Origin: Nitrosophilus alvini
GTDB taxonomy: Bacteria > Campylobacterota > Campylobacteria > Campylobacterales > Nitratiruptoraceae
Length of the DNA: 64,000 nucleotides
Reading direction: 5' to 3'
Assembly: GCF_015100395.1 (NCBI RefSeq)
Contig: NZ_AP022847.1
Coordinates: forward strand, 1,242,501 to 1,306,500
The notes beneath the pieces are model-generated. The model ran no database searches. It was not told the DNA's origin and saw only the letters and a program-made list of their open reading frames with translations. Below, one piece after another: positions 46,958-57,255 of this stretch (its first letter is position 1; every line of letters starts with the position of its first letter). A program made the position numbers and the translations under genes.

Positions 46958-48264
46958 TACAGATCACCTCTAAGCTGATAAGTAATATCTCCCGCACCGA
47001 ACCCTACAATCATGCCGTTTTCAAAACTATCAACCTCTTTACCGTTTTTCATCGCCACAAGCCTGGAACCTTTTTTAACTATCCTGTCTGCAAAAAGAGG
47101 TTTGTATCTTGAGAAATATTTCTGAAAATCTATATCCACCCTCTCTTCTCCCGCAGCCCATACAGGAAGAATCACCAGTTTTGAACTCCCTTTGAAACAC
47201 TCTATGAATCTCTCAAGATTTTCGATAGTGCGGCTGTATTTGTGCGGCTGCCAGATAACAACTATATCATCAAACCCTTTCAGTTTGGCAAACTGGCGCA
47301 GCGAATCTAAAGTCGCTTCTATTTCGGTAGGATGGTGTGCATAGTCGTCTATTACTATTTTATCACTCTCTTTTTGTATTATGTCGAATCTCTTTTTGAT
47401 ACCTCTGTATTTTTTGAGATTCTCTTTTATCTCGTCAAGTCCCAGTTCGTTCATGGCCGCAAGTATTGCCAAAGATGCATCAAGAGCGATATGCTCTCCA
47501 AATCCCCACACTTCAAACTCGCCAAAATCTCTCAAAACAAACCTTGTATATGGCTCATCATCAATCAGAACAAACTCAACATTTTTGATATCCTGCGAAG
47601 GATAGAGTCTGATGGCTTCCATATCGAGTGTTTTCAAAAAAGAGTCTTCCGCATTTATAACTCTTATTTTAGCTTTTTTCAGAAACTCCCTGTATGTATC
47701 GTAAAAAAGATCCAGATCGTGCTTGTAAAACTCCATATGCTCTGGCTCAGCGTTTGTTACTATAGCGCAATAGGGATTTGAGTTTAGAAAACTCGCATCG
47801 CTTTCGTCCGCTTCAAACACTACAAGCTCACTGTTTTTGTATCTTACATTTGATTTGAACTCTTTTGATTCGGCTCCTATTATTGCCGAGGCATCCTGCA
47901 TAATAGATGAAAGTATCGCTGTTGTTGTGCTTTTTCCATGGGCTCCGCATACAGAGTATACCTTTTTGCCGCCAAGGACCAGCGGTAAAGCCTCTCTTCT
48001 GCAAAGAGTCTTTATACCTCTTTTTCTGGCTGCCTTAAGCTCAATATTTGAAGGTTTTACTGCAGCGGAATATACAACGATATCTTTGTCTTCGATATTT
48101 TCCTCTTTATGAGGAATATCCACTTTTATATCAAATTTTTTCAAGGTATTTATAATACTGCCGGCAAACATATCCGAACCGCTTACTTCATAACCTTCAA
48201 ATTTTAAAAACTGTGCAAGGCCCGAAAGACCGATACCACCGATACCTATAAAATGTATTTTCAT
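46957..48264 (-). CDS. murC: UDP-N-acetylmuramate-L-alanine ligase
   Basis: Adds L-Ala to UDP-MurNAc in peptidoglycan synthesis, 435 aa. HFIGIGGIGLSGLAQFL (N-terminal Rossmann), the ATP loop GAHGKSTTTA (about residues 108-117) and DDYAHHPTEI (about 300-309) are all present. The start overlaps the stop of the unknown gene upstream (48261-48264). Confidence 0.96.
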   Translation of the reverse strand: MKIHFIGIGGIGLSGLAQFLKFEGYEVSGSDMFAGSIINTLKKFDIKVDIPHKEENIEDKDIVVYSAAVKPSNIELKAARKRGIKTLCRREALPLVLGGKKVYSVCGAHGKSTTTAILSSIMQDASAIIGAESKEFKSNVRYKNSELVVFEADESDASFLNSNPYCAIVTNAEPEHMEFYKHDLDLFYDTYREFLKKAKIRVINAEDSFLKTLDMEAIRLYPSQDIKNVEFVLIDDEPYTRFVLRDFGEFEVWGFGEHIALDASLAILAAMNELGLDEIKENLKKYRGIKKRFDIIQKESDKIVIDDYAHHPTEIEATLDSLRQFAKLKGFDDIVVIWQPHKYSRTIENLERFIECFKGSSKLVILPVWAAGEERVDIDFQKYFSRYKPLFADRIVKKGSRLVAMKNGKEVDSFENGMIVGFGAGDITYQLRGDL

Positions 48265-48845
48265 CTGCCTTCCCCGGATGCAAGTTTCTTAAGATTTTCA
48301 AGTTCTTTTTCTATGGCATCTCTGTTTTTTTCCATAAAATCTTCAGCCTCTTCGGTAAATACGGTAAAAAAGAAACTGTTCTCGTCAAGCTTTGAATGGT
48401 CTACAAATTTTTGCAAAAAGGCATTCAAATCAACTGAAGCAGCCGCAGCAGCTGTATGCAAAAGCATCGCTTTTTTGAAATCCTCATCATCGGTGACAAG
48501 CGAAAGTATCAAAAACAGCTCCTTGGCTCCTTTGAAATCGCCTTCGTCATACCTCTCCAAAGCGTGCTCATATATGGCTCTAACAGTATAAAGCTCCTCT
48601 TCTTTGGAGAGATCAAAATGTCTGAAAGAGGTGAGATACTCCGCAAGAGCATCAAAAGCGGTTTCAAGTATTTTGGAATAGAGTCTGTCAATCCTATCAG
48701 CCTCCATATCGAGAGCCAACAGGGTATCAAGCACATCATACATCAGCGAAATTTTCCCGCTTTTTAGCGCCTCTTCCTCTTTTTTTTCAAGTTCTTTCAA
48801 AAACTCTTTGTCTATTTTCAGTTTTGCCAGATTTTTATCTTCCAT
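48261..48845 (-). CDS. Conserved helical hypothetical protein
   Basis: A 194-aa acidic, almost wholly alpha-helical protein, without signal or TM segments. It has an Ala-rich stretch (LHTAAAAASVDL, about residues 127-138) and a charged coiled C-terminus. The helix spacing is faintly TPR-like (GDFKGAKELFLILSL), but I cannot assign a family. It is coupled to murC (4-bp overlap) and lies 3 bp after the aminotransferase. Confidence 0.65.
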   Translation of the reverse strand: MEDKNLAKLKIDKEFLKELEKKEEEALKSGKISLMYDVLDTLLALDMEADRIDRLYSKILETAFDALAEYLTSFRHFDLSKEEELYTVRAIYEHALERYDEGDFKGAKELFLILSLVTDDEDFKKAMLLHTAAAAASVDLNAFLQKFVDHSKLDENSFFFTVFTEEAEDFMEKNRDAIEKELENLKKLASGEGR

Positions 48846-48848
48846 TCC

Positions 48849-49967
48849 CTATCCTAAAACTTTTTTTATTCTTTTCAGTGCTTCTTCACATCTTTTTTCA
48901 TCGTATACAAGGGCTATACGCACATATCCTCTGCCTGCGCCTTCACGTCCTAAAAAACTTCCCGGCAGCACTTTTACATTATACTCTTTATATGCCCTTT
49001 TGGTAAATTCAAGCTCATCTCCCACTTCCAGCCAGATATAAAATGTTGCTTCCGGCTCTTTTACTCCCAAAATTTTTGAAGCAAGTTCAAAGTTTTTTTT
49101 GTATCGGCCTCTAGCCTCTATCACATGCACATCATCATCCCACGCCTCTGCCGCAGCGTACTGCAAAGGAAGAGGAATCGCACATCCGGCATATGTTCTA
49201 TACTGCAAATAACCTCTGAGTATCTCTTTGTCACCTGCTATAAAACCACTTCTAAGACCCGGAGCTGAACTTCTTTTGGATATGGAGTTTACCACAAGAA
49301 TGTTTTTAAACTCTCTGTTTCCTACAAGCTCGCTTGCCTCAAGCAAAGAAGAGGGAGCGCTATGCGTATAAAGTTCACTGTAGCATTCATCGTTAAGCAG
49401 AACAAAATCGTACTCGAGTGCCGCTTCAACCCATAAGGCAAGTTCCTCTTTATTCATAACACCGGCAGTCGGATTGTTTGGAAAATTCAAAATTACCAGG
49501 TCGCTCTCTTTTATCTCATCATCTATTACAGCTTTAAAGCCGTTCTCTTTTGTGAGATTTATATACTTTACTTTCGCTCTTGAGGCTATGGCCGCACCTT
49601 CGTATATCTGATAAAAAGGGTTGGTAAATGCCATTTTGGGCTCTTTTTTGTCAAACAAAAGATACTGGGGAAAATTGAACAGTACCTCTCTTGTTCCAAA
49701 TGTGGGAATTATCTGCGAATTATCCAGTTTTACACCAAATCTTCTCTCCACAAATCCCAAAATAGCTTGCCTGAGTCTCTCTTCACCTGCAGTTTTCGGA
49801 TATTTGTTCAGCATTGGAGCAGTGAGCCTGAATTCATCAAGTATAAACCTGGGCGTTTCAAACTGCGGTTCGCCTATGGTCAGGACAAGAGGCTCAAAAT
49901 CGGAATTTGGCTCTATCTCTTTGAGGAGATTGTTAAGTTTTTCAAAGGGATAACTTTCAAATTTCAT
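48849..49967 (-). CDS. PLP-dependent class I/II aminotransferase (possible succinyl-DAP aminotransferase)
   Basis: A 372-aa fold-type I aminotransferase. NFPNNPTAGVM (about residues 165-175) and the Schiff-base motif NSISKRSSAPGLRSGF (Lys about 227) are clear; the N-terminus VLTIGEPQFETP fits aspartate-aminotransferase-like DapC enzymes. In Helicobacter a gene of this kind follows murC and is a candidate N-succinyl-diaminopimelate aminotransferase; with dapE in the same window, that role is plausible. It abuts the M1-ChaN gene by 1 bp. Confidence 0.82.
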   Translation of the reverse strand: MKFESYPFEKLNNLLKEIEPNSDFEPLVLTIGEPQFETPRFILDEFRLTAPMLNKYPKTAGEERLRQAILGFVERRFGVKLDNSQIIPTFGTREVLFNFPQYLLFDKKEPKMAFTNPFYQIYEGAAIASRAKVKYINLTKENGFKAVIDDEIKESDLVILNFPNNPTAGVMNKEELALWVEAALEYDFVLLNDECYSELYTHSAPSSLLEASELVGNREFKNILVVNSISKRSSAPGLRSGFIAGDKEILRGYLQYRTYAGCAIPLPLQYAAAEAWDDDVHVIEARGRYKKNFELASKILGVKEPEATFYIWLEVGDELEFTKRAYKEYNVKVLPGSFLGREGAGRGYVRIALVYDEKRCEEALKRIKKVLG

Positions 49968-52807
49968 TACTCTCCCTGCTCAAAGACTATTTTTATATTT
50001 TTCTCGGAAGTTCCTCTCAAAACAGTAACTTCCGCCTCGTTTTCTACAAAAACAAGCTCCGCTTTCAAATCGAATATAGACTCTACCCTTTCACCGTTTA
50101 AAGCCACTATCCTGTCGCCTTTTTTGATACCCGCTTTTGCGGCAGGAGATTTTTCCACCAGTTTTACAACTGTCAAGTCATCGTCACCTTCCAGGTAGAC
50201 ACCAATTTTTTTGGTTTTGGGTGTATCGATTTTTTCGGGATAAAGCAGATAGTCGGCTATGCCCGGTTTTGGTTTCATCGAATTTATAACTATTTTATAG
50301 TCGGTGATACCTCTTCGTTTTATACGGTCAGGGATTCCGTATCCGAACATTACATGACCGTTGCCTGCCAAAACCGCCATTTTAAACTCCGGATTGTTAT
50401 GAAGAAATCTGGCAACATTTTTGGCCATTGTCTCATCCCAAAGAAGCTGTGCATTATAAAACTCGTCAAAATTTTTGAAACTTTCTGCCTGATGTCCTGA
50501 AAATATTCTCTTCAGTTCTTCTTTATACTCCCTGTTTCCAAAGTCTATAGATTTCGGAACCTTCGCTCTTTCCTCTTTGCTTAAAGAGTCAATACCCTCT
50601 CTTACGACTTTTTTTGTGATTTCTCTTTCGATATTGAGAGCGACTATAGGTATCTTATGCTTTTTGGCAAAAAGAATTATCGGTCTGTACAGATTGTAAT
50701 CATACTTCCATCTTTTGAAATACTCAGTCTTTTTAAGCATCTCTTTTTCGCTTATCCTGCCCTCTATAAACTCGTCCAGATACTTTTGGAAAGGCTCTTG
50801 GAACATCTCCATTCCAATTGCAAGTTTAGGGTCTTTTTCAAACATAGCTTTTATTATTTTCAGCTGATTGAGATGATTTGAAAACTCCGTATGCTGCTCG
50901 CCTATAAAGACTACTTTTCTGTTTATGATATCTGGATATATATCCTGGAGCTTTTGCATATGGGGCTTCAATGCGTATGAGCCGCTTTTTACCTTGAATA
51001 CTGCCCCGTTTTGGGAAGGTTTTGTCTCTTTTTTTACTATTTTGCCCTTTTCAAATACAACGGTTGAATATTTTCCAAGATGTCTCAGTTTATAAAAAAT
51101 AGCCTTGGAAAGAGTGACAGCATCAAATACCGCAACAACATTTCTATCGTTGAAAGGATTTTTGAAAACTTCTATTTTTGTATCACCTTCCATTTTGAAA
51201 GGAAGGGCAATCTGTTTCAAAAAGGAGTTGTCTGAGCCAAGGATAAGGATATTTCCGTTTTTAACTTCGTCAAATCTCAGCTCGTCGGCATATCTGAAAT
51301 TTTTGAAAACTTTTGCCATTTTTGAGAATTTCTCTTCATCTTTCCTGTCAATAACTGCGATCACATTTCCCTGAAGAATTTTTGATATTACGGGAGGTAT
51401 CTCTTTTGGCTGAAGCCTTCTGAATATTTCATATCTGTCATCGACCACTATTTTCTTAGGTTCGATATCGAGATCTAGTTTCTGTCTTTTTTTTGTAAGG
51501 TCGATTTTTGTCGAAAGGCATTCATCCTCAGAGCAGATTTTCAAAGGAAGAAACTTTATCATAGAGTTGCTTGTTATATCAAATTCAAGTCTGTATTTTT
51601 CATCAACAAAACTCAGTTTGATATTGTCTATATTAAAATCGAATGCACCTTTTTTGTAGACCCAGGTTTTAAAAAAACCAAGAAGCTTTTTCCCTGATGT
51701 CTCTTCAAAAATCTCTCTTAGATTTTTATAGCTTGCGGTTTTGAAAGGATACTCCTGGAGCAGTTTTTTTACTCCTCTCTCAAATGCATCCTTTCCAATC
51801 TTTTTTTCTAGCATATAGAAAAAATATGCGGCTTTTCCATAGCCTATGGCATTTTTGCTCTCTTTTGTTTTGTATTCGAACTCAATAAGAGCTATCTCGT
51901 TTGAAGAGTTTACATATGAATCATACTTTATCAAAAGGTCTTTTCTGTACTCAATAGCTCTGTTTTGCCTTACCGCATACAGATAATCGGAATAAAAAGT
52001 GGTAAGCCCCTCGACCCAGTTTCCTCTGTACGGGGCATATACATAGTTGCCAAACCACTGATGGACTATTTCATGCCCCAGTGAGTTGTCCAAAACAAAA
52101 TCTTTGTCTATTATCTGTTTTCCTATAAGTGTATATGTGGGCATGGAATATCCGGCGGGAAATGGTACTTCTACAATCAAAAATCTTTTAAAAGGCAGAA
52201 AACCGAACATGTTCTTATACATATTGAAATAAAAATCGCTTTTTTCAAGGTACTTTTCCGCAAGATGTGAGTCGGAGGGATACAGATATGCAGAAATTTC
52301 GATCCCGTTTTCAAAATCTGCAGAGCTTGGTACGTATCTGTCCGATGATATTAGATGAACGGAATCCAAAGGATGATCAAATCTGAAGATATAACCGTTT
52401 TTTCTCTTTTCCACATCAGTAGCCTCTACGACTGTTTTAAGCCTCCTATTTGAGACAAACGTCTCATAACTGCACATCTCATCAATTACCGGATACCATC
52501 CTTCAAGCAAAACAGCAGTATTATCAAACGATTTAAATCCGTAGACAAATTTTATCTCCACAGGTCTGCCGGAATCATCTTTTATAAGATACGGACTGCC
52601 CTCTTTTATGACCATTTTCGCATTTTTTATATCCGTAATATTTGCATTAGTGTCTAAAAGTCTTATATGTTTTTTATCAGTCTGGATTTTAGAAATGCCT
52701 CTAAGCTCATTTTTTTCCATATCAAGGTCGATATTAAGATTGTAGTTGCACTCATTTGCAAAAAGCAGGGATAAAAAAAGAGCCGATGCAGTCAATATCT
52801 TTTTCAT
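49967..52807 (-). CDS. Three-domain envelope protein: M1-type metallopeptidase, ChaN (heme-binding) and PDZ
   Basis: A 946-aa protein with a signal peptide (about residues 1-17). Residues 20-450 form an M1-like peptidase with the zinc site HEIVH at 245-249 and Glu266 in WVEG; the gap between His249 and this Glu is 16 residues, where M1 enzymes usually have 18. Residues 632-850 are a ChaN/DUF399 domain (VVFIGEQHTE, AIGMEMFQ, LAGNGHVMFGYG), the family of C. jejuni ChaN/PhuW-type heme-binding lipoproteins. Residues 868-940 are a PDZ domain (SPAAKAGIKKGDRIVALNG). It is probably periplasmic or anchored, joining peptide cleavage and heme/iron handling in one chain. Confidence 0.82.
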   Translation of the reverse strand: MKKILTASALFLSLLFANECNYNLNIDLDMEKNELRGISKIQTDKKHIRLLDTNANITDIKNAKMVIKEGSPYLIKDDSGRPVEIKFVYGFKSFDNTAVLLEGWYPVIDEMCSYETFVSNRRLKTVVEATDVEKRKNGYIFRFDHPLDSVHLISSDRYVPSSADFENGIEISAYLYPSDSHLAEKYLEKSDFYFNMYKNMFGFLPFKRFLIVEVPFPAGYSMPTYTLIGKQIIDKDFVLDNSLGHEIVHQWFGNYVYAPYRGNWVEGLTTFYSDYLYAVRQNRAIEYRKDLLIKYDSYVNSSNEIALIEFEYKTKESKNAIGYGKAAYFFYMLEKKIGKDAFERGVKKLLQEYPFKTASYKNLREIFEETSGKKLLGFFKTWVYKKGAFDFNIDNIKLSFVDEKYRLEFDITSNSMIKFLPLKICSEDECLSTKIDLTKKRQKLDLDIEPKKIVVDDRYEIFRRLQPKEIPPVISKILQGNVIAVIDRKDEEKFSKMAKVFKNFRYADELRFDEVKNGNILILGSDNSFLKQIALPFKMEGDTKIEVFKNPFNDRNVVAVFDAVTLSKAIFYKLRHLGKYSTVVFEKGKIVKKETKPSQNGAVFKVKSGSYALKPHMQKLQDIYPDIINRKVVFIGEQHTEFSNHLNQLKIIKAMFEKDPKLAIGMEMFQEPFQKYLDEFIEGRISEKEMLKKTEYFKRWKYDYNLYRPIILFAKKHKIPIVALNIEREITKKVVREGIDSLSKEERAKVPKSIDFGNREYKEELKRIFSGHQAESFKNFDEFYNAQLLWDETMAKNVARFLHNNPEFKMAVLAGNGHVMFGYGIPDRIKRRGITDYKIVINSMKPKPGIADYLLYPEKIDTPKTKKIGVYLEGDDDLTVVKLVEKSPAAKAGIKKGDRIVALNGERVESIFDLKAELVFVENEAEVTVLRGTSEKNIKIVFEQGE

Positions 52808-52820
52808 AAATTTCCCTCTT

Positions 52821-53486
52821 CTATTTTGACATCTGGAATTTCTGCATTACCAATTCGCCGGCCTGATTAAAATAGAGATAGTAGAGCAGATCTTTTTGTA
52901 CATCAAGTCCCGCAAGATATCTTAGTGCCAGGTTTGCTTCCAAAGAGGCTATAAACATGACTATAGGAGCCGCAATACCAGCCGGCTGTCTCGGCATCAC
53001 TTTGAAAGCACCAAAACTGCTTTTGTCGAAAAAGCATACCTGTCCGTTAAACTCCTCTACTGCCCCATATATCCACGGAACTCCCACCTCTTTTGAAAAT
53101 TCGTCTATTTTTGCCCGACTCGGAAGATTATCTGTAGCATCTATTATAAGATCATACTTGATATCTCTTTTTTTAAACTCGTCAAAACTCTCCGTAAAAG
53201 CTTTGGCTTTTACATATGGAGATCTGTCCATAAGAAGTTTGGCTACTACTTCAGCTTTGTATTTGTCTTCATCTTCAACTTTGAAAGCTATCTGTCTATG
53301 GATATTATGAACCGACACCTTATCGAAATCCACAAGATATATCTCACCTATACCGCTGGAGCCCAAAGCGATTGCAACTGAACTTCCAAGTCCTCCGCAA
53401 CCGATAATAGCAACTTTTTTATCTACAAGACTCATTTGGGTCTCTTCGCCCCAAAGCTGAATCTGTCTTTTAAAATACTCTTTCAT
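52821..53486 (-). CDS. ThiF/MoeB/HesA-like E1 adenylyltransferase without CxxC zinc motifs
   Basis: A 221-aa ubiquitin-like-activating fold. IIGCGGLGSSVA (about residues 28-39) is the ATP loop, DFDKVSVHNIHRQ holds the metal/Arg residues and DATDNLPSR the adenylation Asp. The zinc CxxC pairs and the catalytic Cys loop of MoeB/ThiF are not seen. The sulfur-carrier partner (ThiS/MoaD) is not adjacent. It overlaps the nitrilase-like gene by 4 bp. The pathway (thiamine, molybdopterin or other) cannot be chosen. Confidence 0.8.
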   Translation of the reverse strand: MKEYFKRQIQLWGEETQMSLVDKKVAIIGCGGLGSSVAIALGSSGIGEIYLVDFDKVSVHNIHRQIAFKVEDEDKYKAEVVAKLLMDRSPYVKAKAFTESFDEFKKRDIKYDLIIDATDNLPSRAKIDEFSKEVGVPWIYGAVEEFNGQVCFFDKSSFGAFKVMPRQPAGIAAPIVMFIASLEANLALRYLAGLDVQKDLLYYLYFNQAGELVMQKFQMSK

Positions 53487-54280
53487 AGCACCTTCCTTTT
53501 TTGAAGACTGTTTTTAAATCCCCACGCTCTTCTCATCTCCTTTGAAAGCTCTTTACTGACGCTACAGATCAAAAGTTCCTCTTTATCCGATAATATTGCC
53601 TCTATTTTACCATAAGGGTTGACACAGAAACTCTCACCGTAAAAGTTCCACTTCACTCCTTCGTGTATATACTCTCCAATTCTGTTTGCTCTGAGTATAT
53701 ATGTAGAACCCAAAAATGCTCTTGTCTTTATTATCTCCATCCATCTCTCATTTGAATCAAACGTCGAGACCGTAGGCAACAGAACAACATCTACATTTTT
53801 TTTCATAAAGATATCCCAGAAAATATTGAAATGGAGCTCATATCCGGCCAAGACACCGAATTTTACTCCGTCTATAACAAAAACAGGCGGCGCCGTCACC
53901 TCTTTAATCTCGTTTGCAAAAAACTTCTCTTCATTCCAGTGTTTGTAGTCTATTAGAAACTGCTGCTGATAATAGTGTGTCTTAGAGGGAGAAAATATAG
54001 CTATACTTTTGTAGGGTTTTTCTTTGGATACGGTCACTATAGGGGCCACAATAGTAATGCCGTATGTTTTGGCAAGTGATTTGAGCGTCTTTGTCTGATG
54101 GGAAGACTGCTCTTTTATCATAGAGATTGGGGTGGATTCAAGCTCTTTAAAAAATCTGTTCAGTACATATTCGCCCAGCAAAAGAACTCTTACATTTTTT
54201 GAACGGCATATTCTAAGATAATAATCAAGCTTATTTGGACTCATTCCTAAAGAAGAGAGTTGAAGTGCCGCTATGTTCAT
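53483..54280 (-). CDS. Nitrilase-superfamily protein lacking the catalytic Cys
   Basis: A 265-aa carbon-nitrogen hydrolase fold. The Glu (LLLGEYVLN, about residue 37) and Lys (FLIDYKHWNEEKF) of the E-K-C triad are in place, but where the family has LxCYE/D the sequence reads LAGYELHF: the nucleophilic Cys is replaced by Gly. It is therefore unlikely to act as a normal amidase or nitrilase. It overlaps the E1-like gene and xseB, as part of a tight minus-strand operon. Confidence 0.78.
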   Translation of the reverse strand: MNIAALQLSSLGMSPNKLDYYLRICRSKNVRVLLLGEYVLNRFFKELESTPISMIKEQSSHQTKTLKSLAKTYGITIVAPIVTVSKEKPYKSIAIFSPSKTHYYQQQFLIDYKHWNEEKFFANEIKEVTAPPVFVIDGVKFGVLAGYELHFNIFWDIFMKKNVDVVLLPTVSTFDSNERWMEIIKTRAFLGSTYILRANRIGEYIHEGVKWNFYGESFCVNPYGKIEAILSDKEELLICSVSKELSKEMRRAWGFKNSLQKRKVL

Positions 54281-54474
54281 TGTTCATTCTCGTCTTTTTC
54301 TATTTCGATTATTTCGGTTTTTGCCTTTTCCAAAAGCTCTTCAGCTTCTCGTATGGCTTTTATCCCCTCTTTATAAAGCTTTACACTCTCTTCAAGAGTA
54401 ATTTCGGGATTCATAAGGCGATTTAGTATCTCTTTTGCAAACTCTATCTTCTCTTCGAAACTTTTTTTCTCCAT
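54277..54474 (-). CDS. xseB: Exodeoxyribonuclease VII small subunit
   Basis: A 65-aa helical protein with the XseB pattern SFEEKIEFAKEILNRL, then MNPEITLEESVKLYKEGI, and ending in an acidic tail. It needs the large subunit XseA, which is not in this window. It lies directly after metX (0-bp gap) and overlaps the nitrilase-like gene (ATGA). Confidence 0.9.
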   Translation of the reverse strand: MEKKSFEEKIEFAKEILNRLMNPEITLEESVKLYKEGIKAIREAEELLEKAKTEIIEIEKDENEQ

Positions 54475-55584
54475 CTATCTTTTGTCCTCCAGAATTTCGC
54501 TTATATAATCGCCGAATTTTTCCACCTCAACCAAAAAAGCATCATGCCCGTAATCACTTTTTACTTCGTAATATTCGGCGAGTTCACCTTTGCCAATGGA
54601 ATTCATAGCGTCTTTTATCTCCCTCATCTCTTCAGGAAGAAAAAGGACATCTTTTTCAAAACCTATTAGATAGAGTTTTGATTTTACATTTTCCAAAGCC
54701 TCTTGTAACGAATCATATCCTCTTGAGAGGTCAAAAATATTTATAGCTTTTGTAATATACAGATAACTAAGGGGATCAAACCATTTTGAAAAATTGTACC
54801 CGTTATATTCAAGATATCTCTCTACCTGAAACCTTCCGAAAAGTTCGAAAAGACCTTCATTTTCCACATATTCTCTACCAAACTTTCTATCCATGGAATA
54901 GTGCGAAAGGAAACTTATGTGTCCGGCCATTCTGCCTATAGCTAGACCGCTGAGTCCTGTTTCTCTCAAAATCTCAGGATCATAGTACCCGTTTCTGAAT
55001 GCCGGATCTTTGAGTATGGCTTCCTGTGCGACTTTGTTAAATGCTATAACCCAAGGCTTTGTGGCGTGTGTAGCCGCAAGAGATATGATCTTTTTCGCAA
55101 AATTGGGAAACAAAACTCCGAAACTCAGAGCCTGCATTCCACCCATTGAGCCACCTATTACCGCATACGCTTTATCAATACCAAGGCGGCTGAACAAAAT
55201 TTTCTGGGCTTTGACCATATCCTTAATTGTAATTACAGGGAATTTAAACCTGAAAGGCTCTCCACCCTGATATCTCGGAGACATAGGACCGGTTGAACCG
55301 AAACAGCTTCCTATTACATTTGTACAGATAACAAAATATTTCGATGTGTCTACAGGTTTGCCGTCACCAATAAGATTGTCCCACCAGCCCGCTTTTCTAT
55401 CGCCCTCGTATCTTCCTGCAGCATGATGAGAACCGCTCAGAGCATGGCACACGACTACAACATTATCTTTTTTCTCGTTTAGTTCGCCGTATGTCTCAAA
55501 AACAATTTCATACGGTTCGAGTATTCTTCCGCTCTCAAGATAGAGAGGATTTGTAAATTTTATCTTTTTTGTGGTTATTTCCAA
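54475..55584 (-). CDS. metX: Homoserine O-acetyltransferase
   Basis: Alpha/beta-hydrolase that acylates homoserine at the entry to methionine synthesis, 369 aa. The nucleophile elbow GGSMGGMQAL (about residues 143-152), the VIGSCFGSTGPMSP segment, and the catalytic His in YGHDAFLVE near the C-terminus are all clear. The start is TTG with AAGG upstream. A possible -10 box, TATAAA, lies about 30 bp upstream. Confidence 0.95.
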   Translation of the reverse strand: MEITTKKIKFTNPLYLESGRILEPYEIVFETYGELNEKKDNVVVVCHALSGSHHAAGRYEGDRKAGWWDNLIGDGKPVDTSKYFVICTNVIGSCFGSTGPMSPRYQGGEPFRFKFPVITIKDMVKAQKILFSRLGIDKAYAVIGGSMGGMQALSFGVLFPNFAKKIISLAATHATKPWVIAFNKVAQEAILKDPAFRNGYYDPEILRETGLSGLAIGRMAGHISFLSHYSMDRKFGREYVENEGLFELFGRFQVERYLEYNGYNFSKWFDPLSYLYITKAINIFDLSRGYDSLQEALENVKSKLYLIGFEKDVLFLPEEMREIKDAMNSIGKGELAEYYEVKSDYGHDAFLVEVEKFGDYISEILEDKR

Positions 55585-55692
55585 CTATTCGCCTTTTGGA
55601 TTTATACCCTATAAAAATATGTTTAAAAATTCTTTAATAATTATTACATTTTTTTATAAATTTGAGATTAAAATGAAAGTCTTGCTTTATCT

Positions 55693-55713
55693 AAAAGAGG
55701 CATCGCCTCTTTT
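55693..55713 (-). terminator. Rho-independent terminator of guaB
   Basis: Stem AAAAGAGGC / GCCTCTTTT with a 3-nt loop, immediately after the guaB stop. The T run forms the right arm. The remaining 108 bp up to metX are very AT-rich (about 80 per cent) and probably hold its promoter. Confidence 0.82.
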
Positions 55714-57254
<1,541 letters not shown>

Positions 57255-57255
57255 T

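Noticed and set aside
55585-55692. SAM or other riboswitch before metX
   Set aside because: The gap is short and extremely AT-rich with no paired stems resembling a SAM aptamer.
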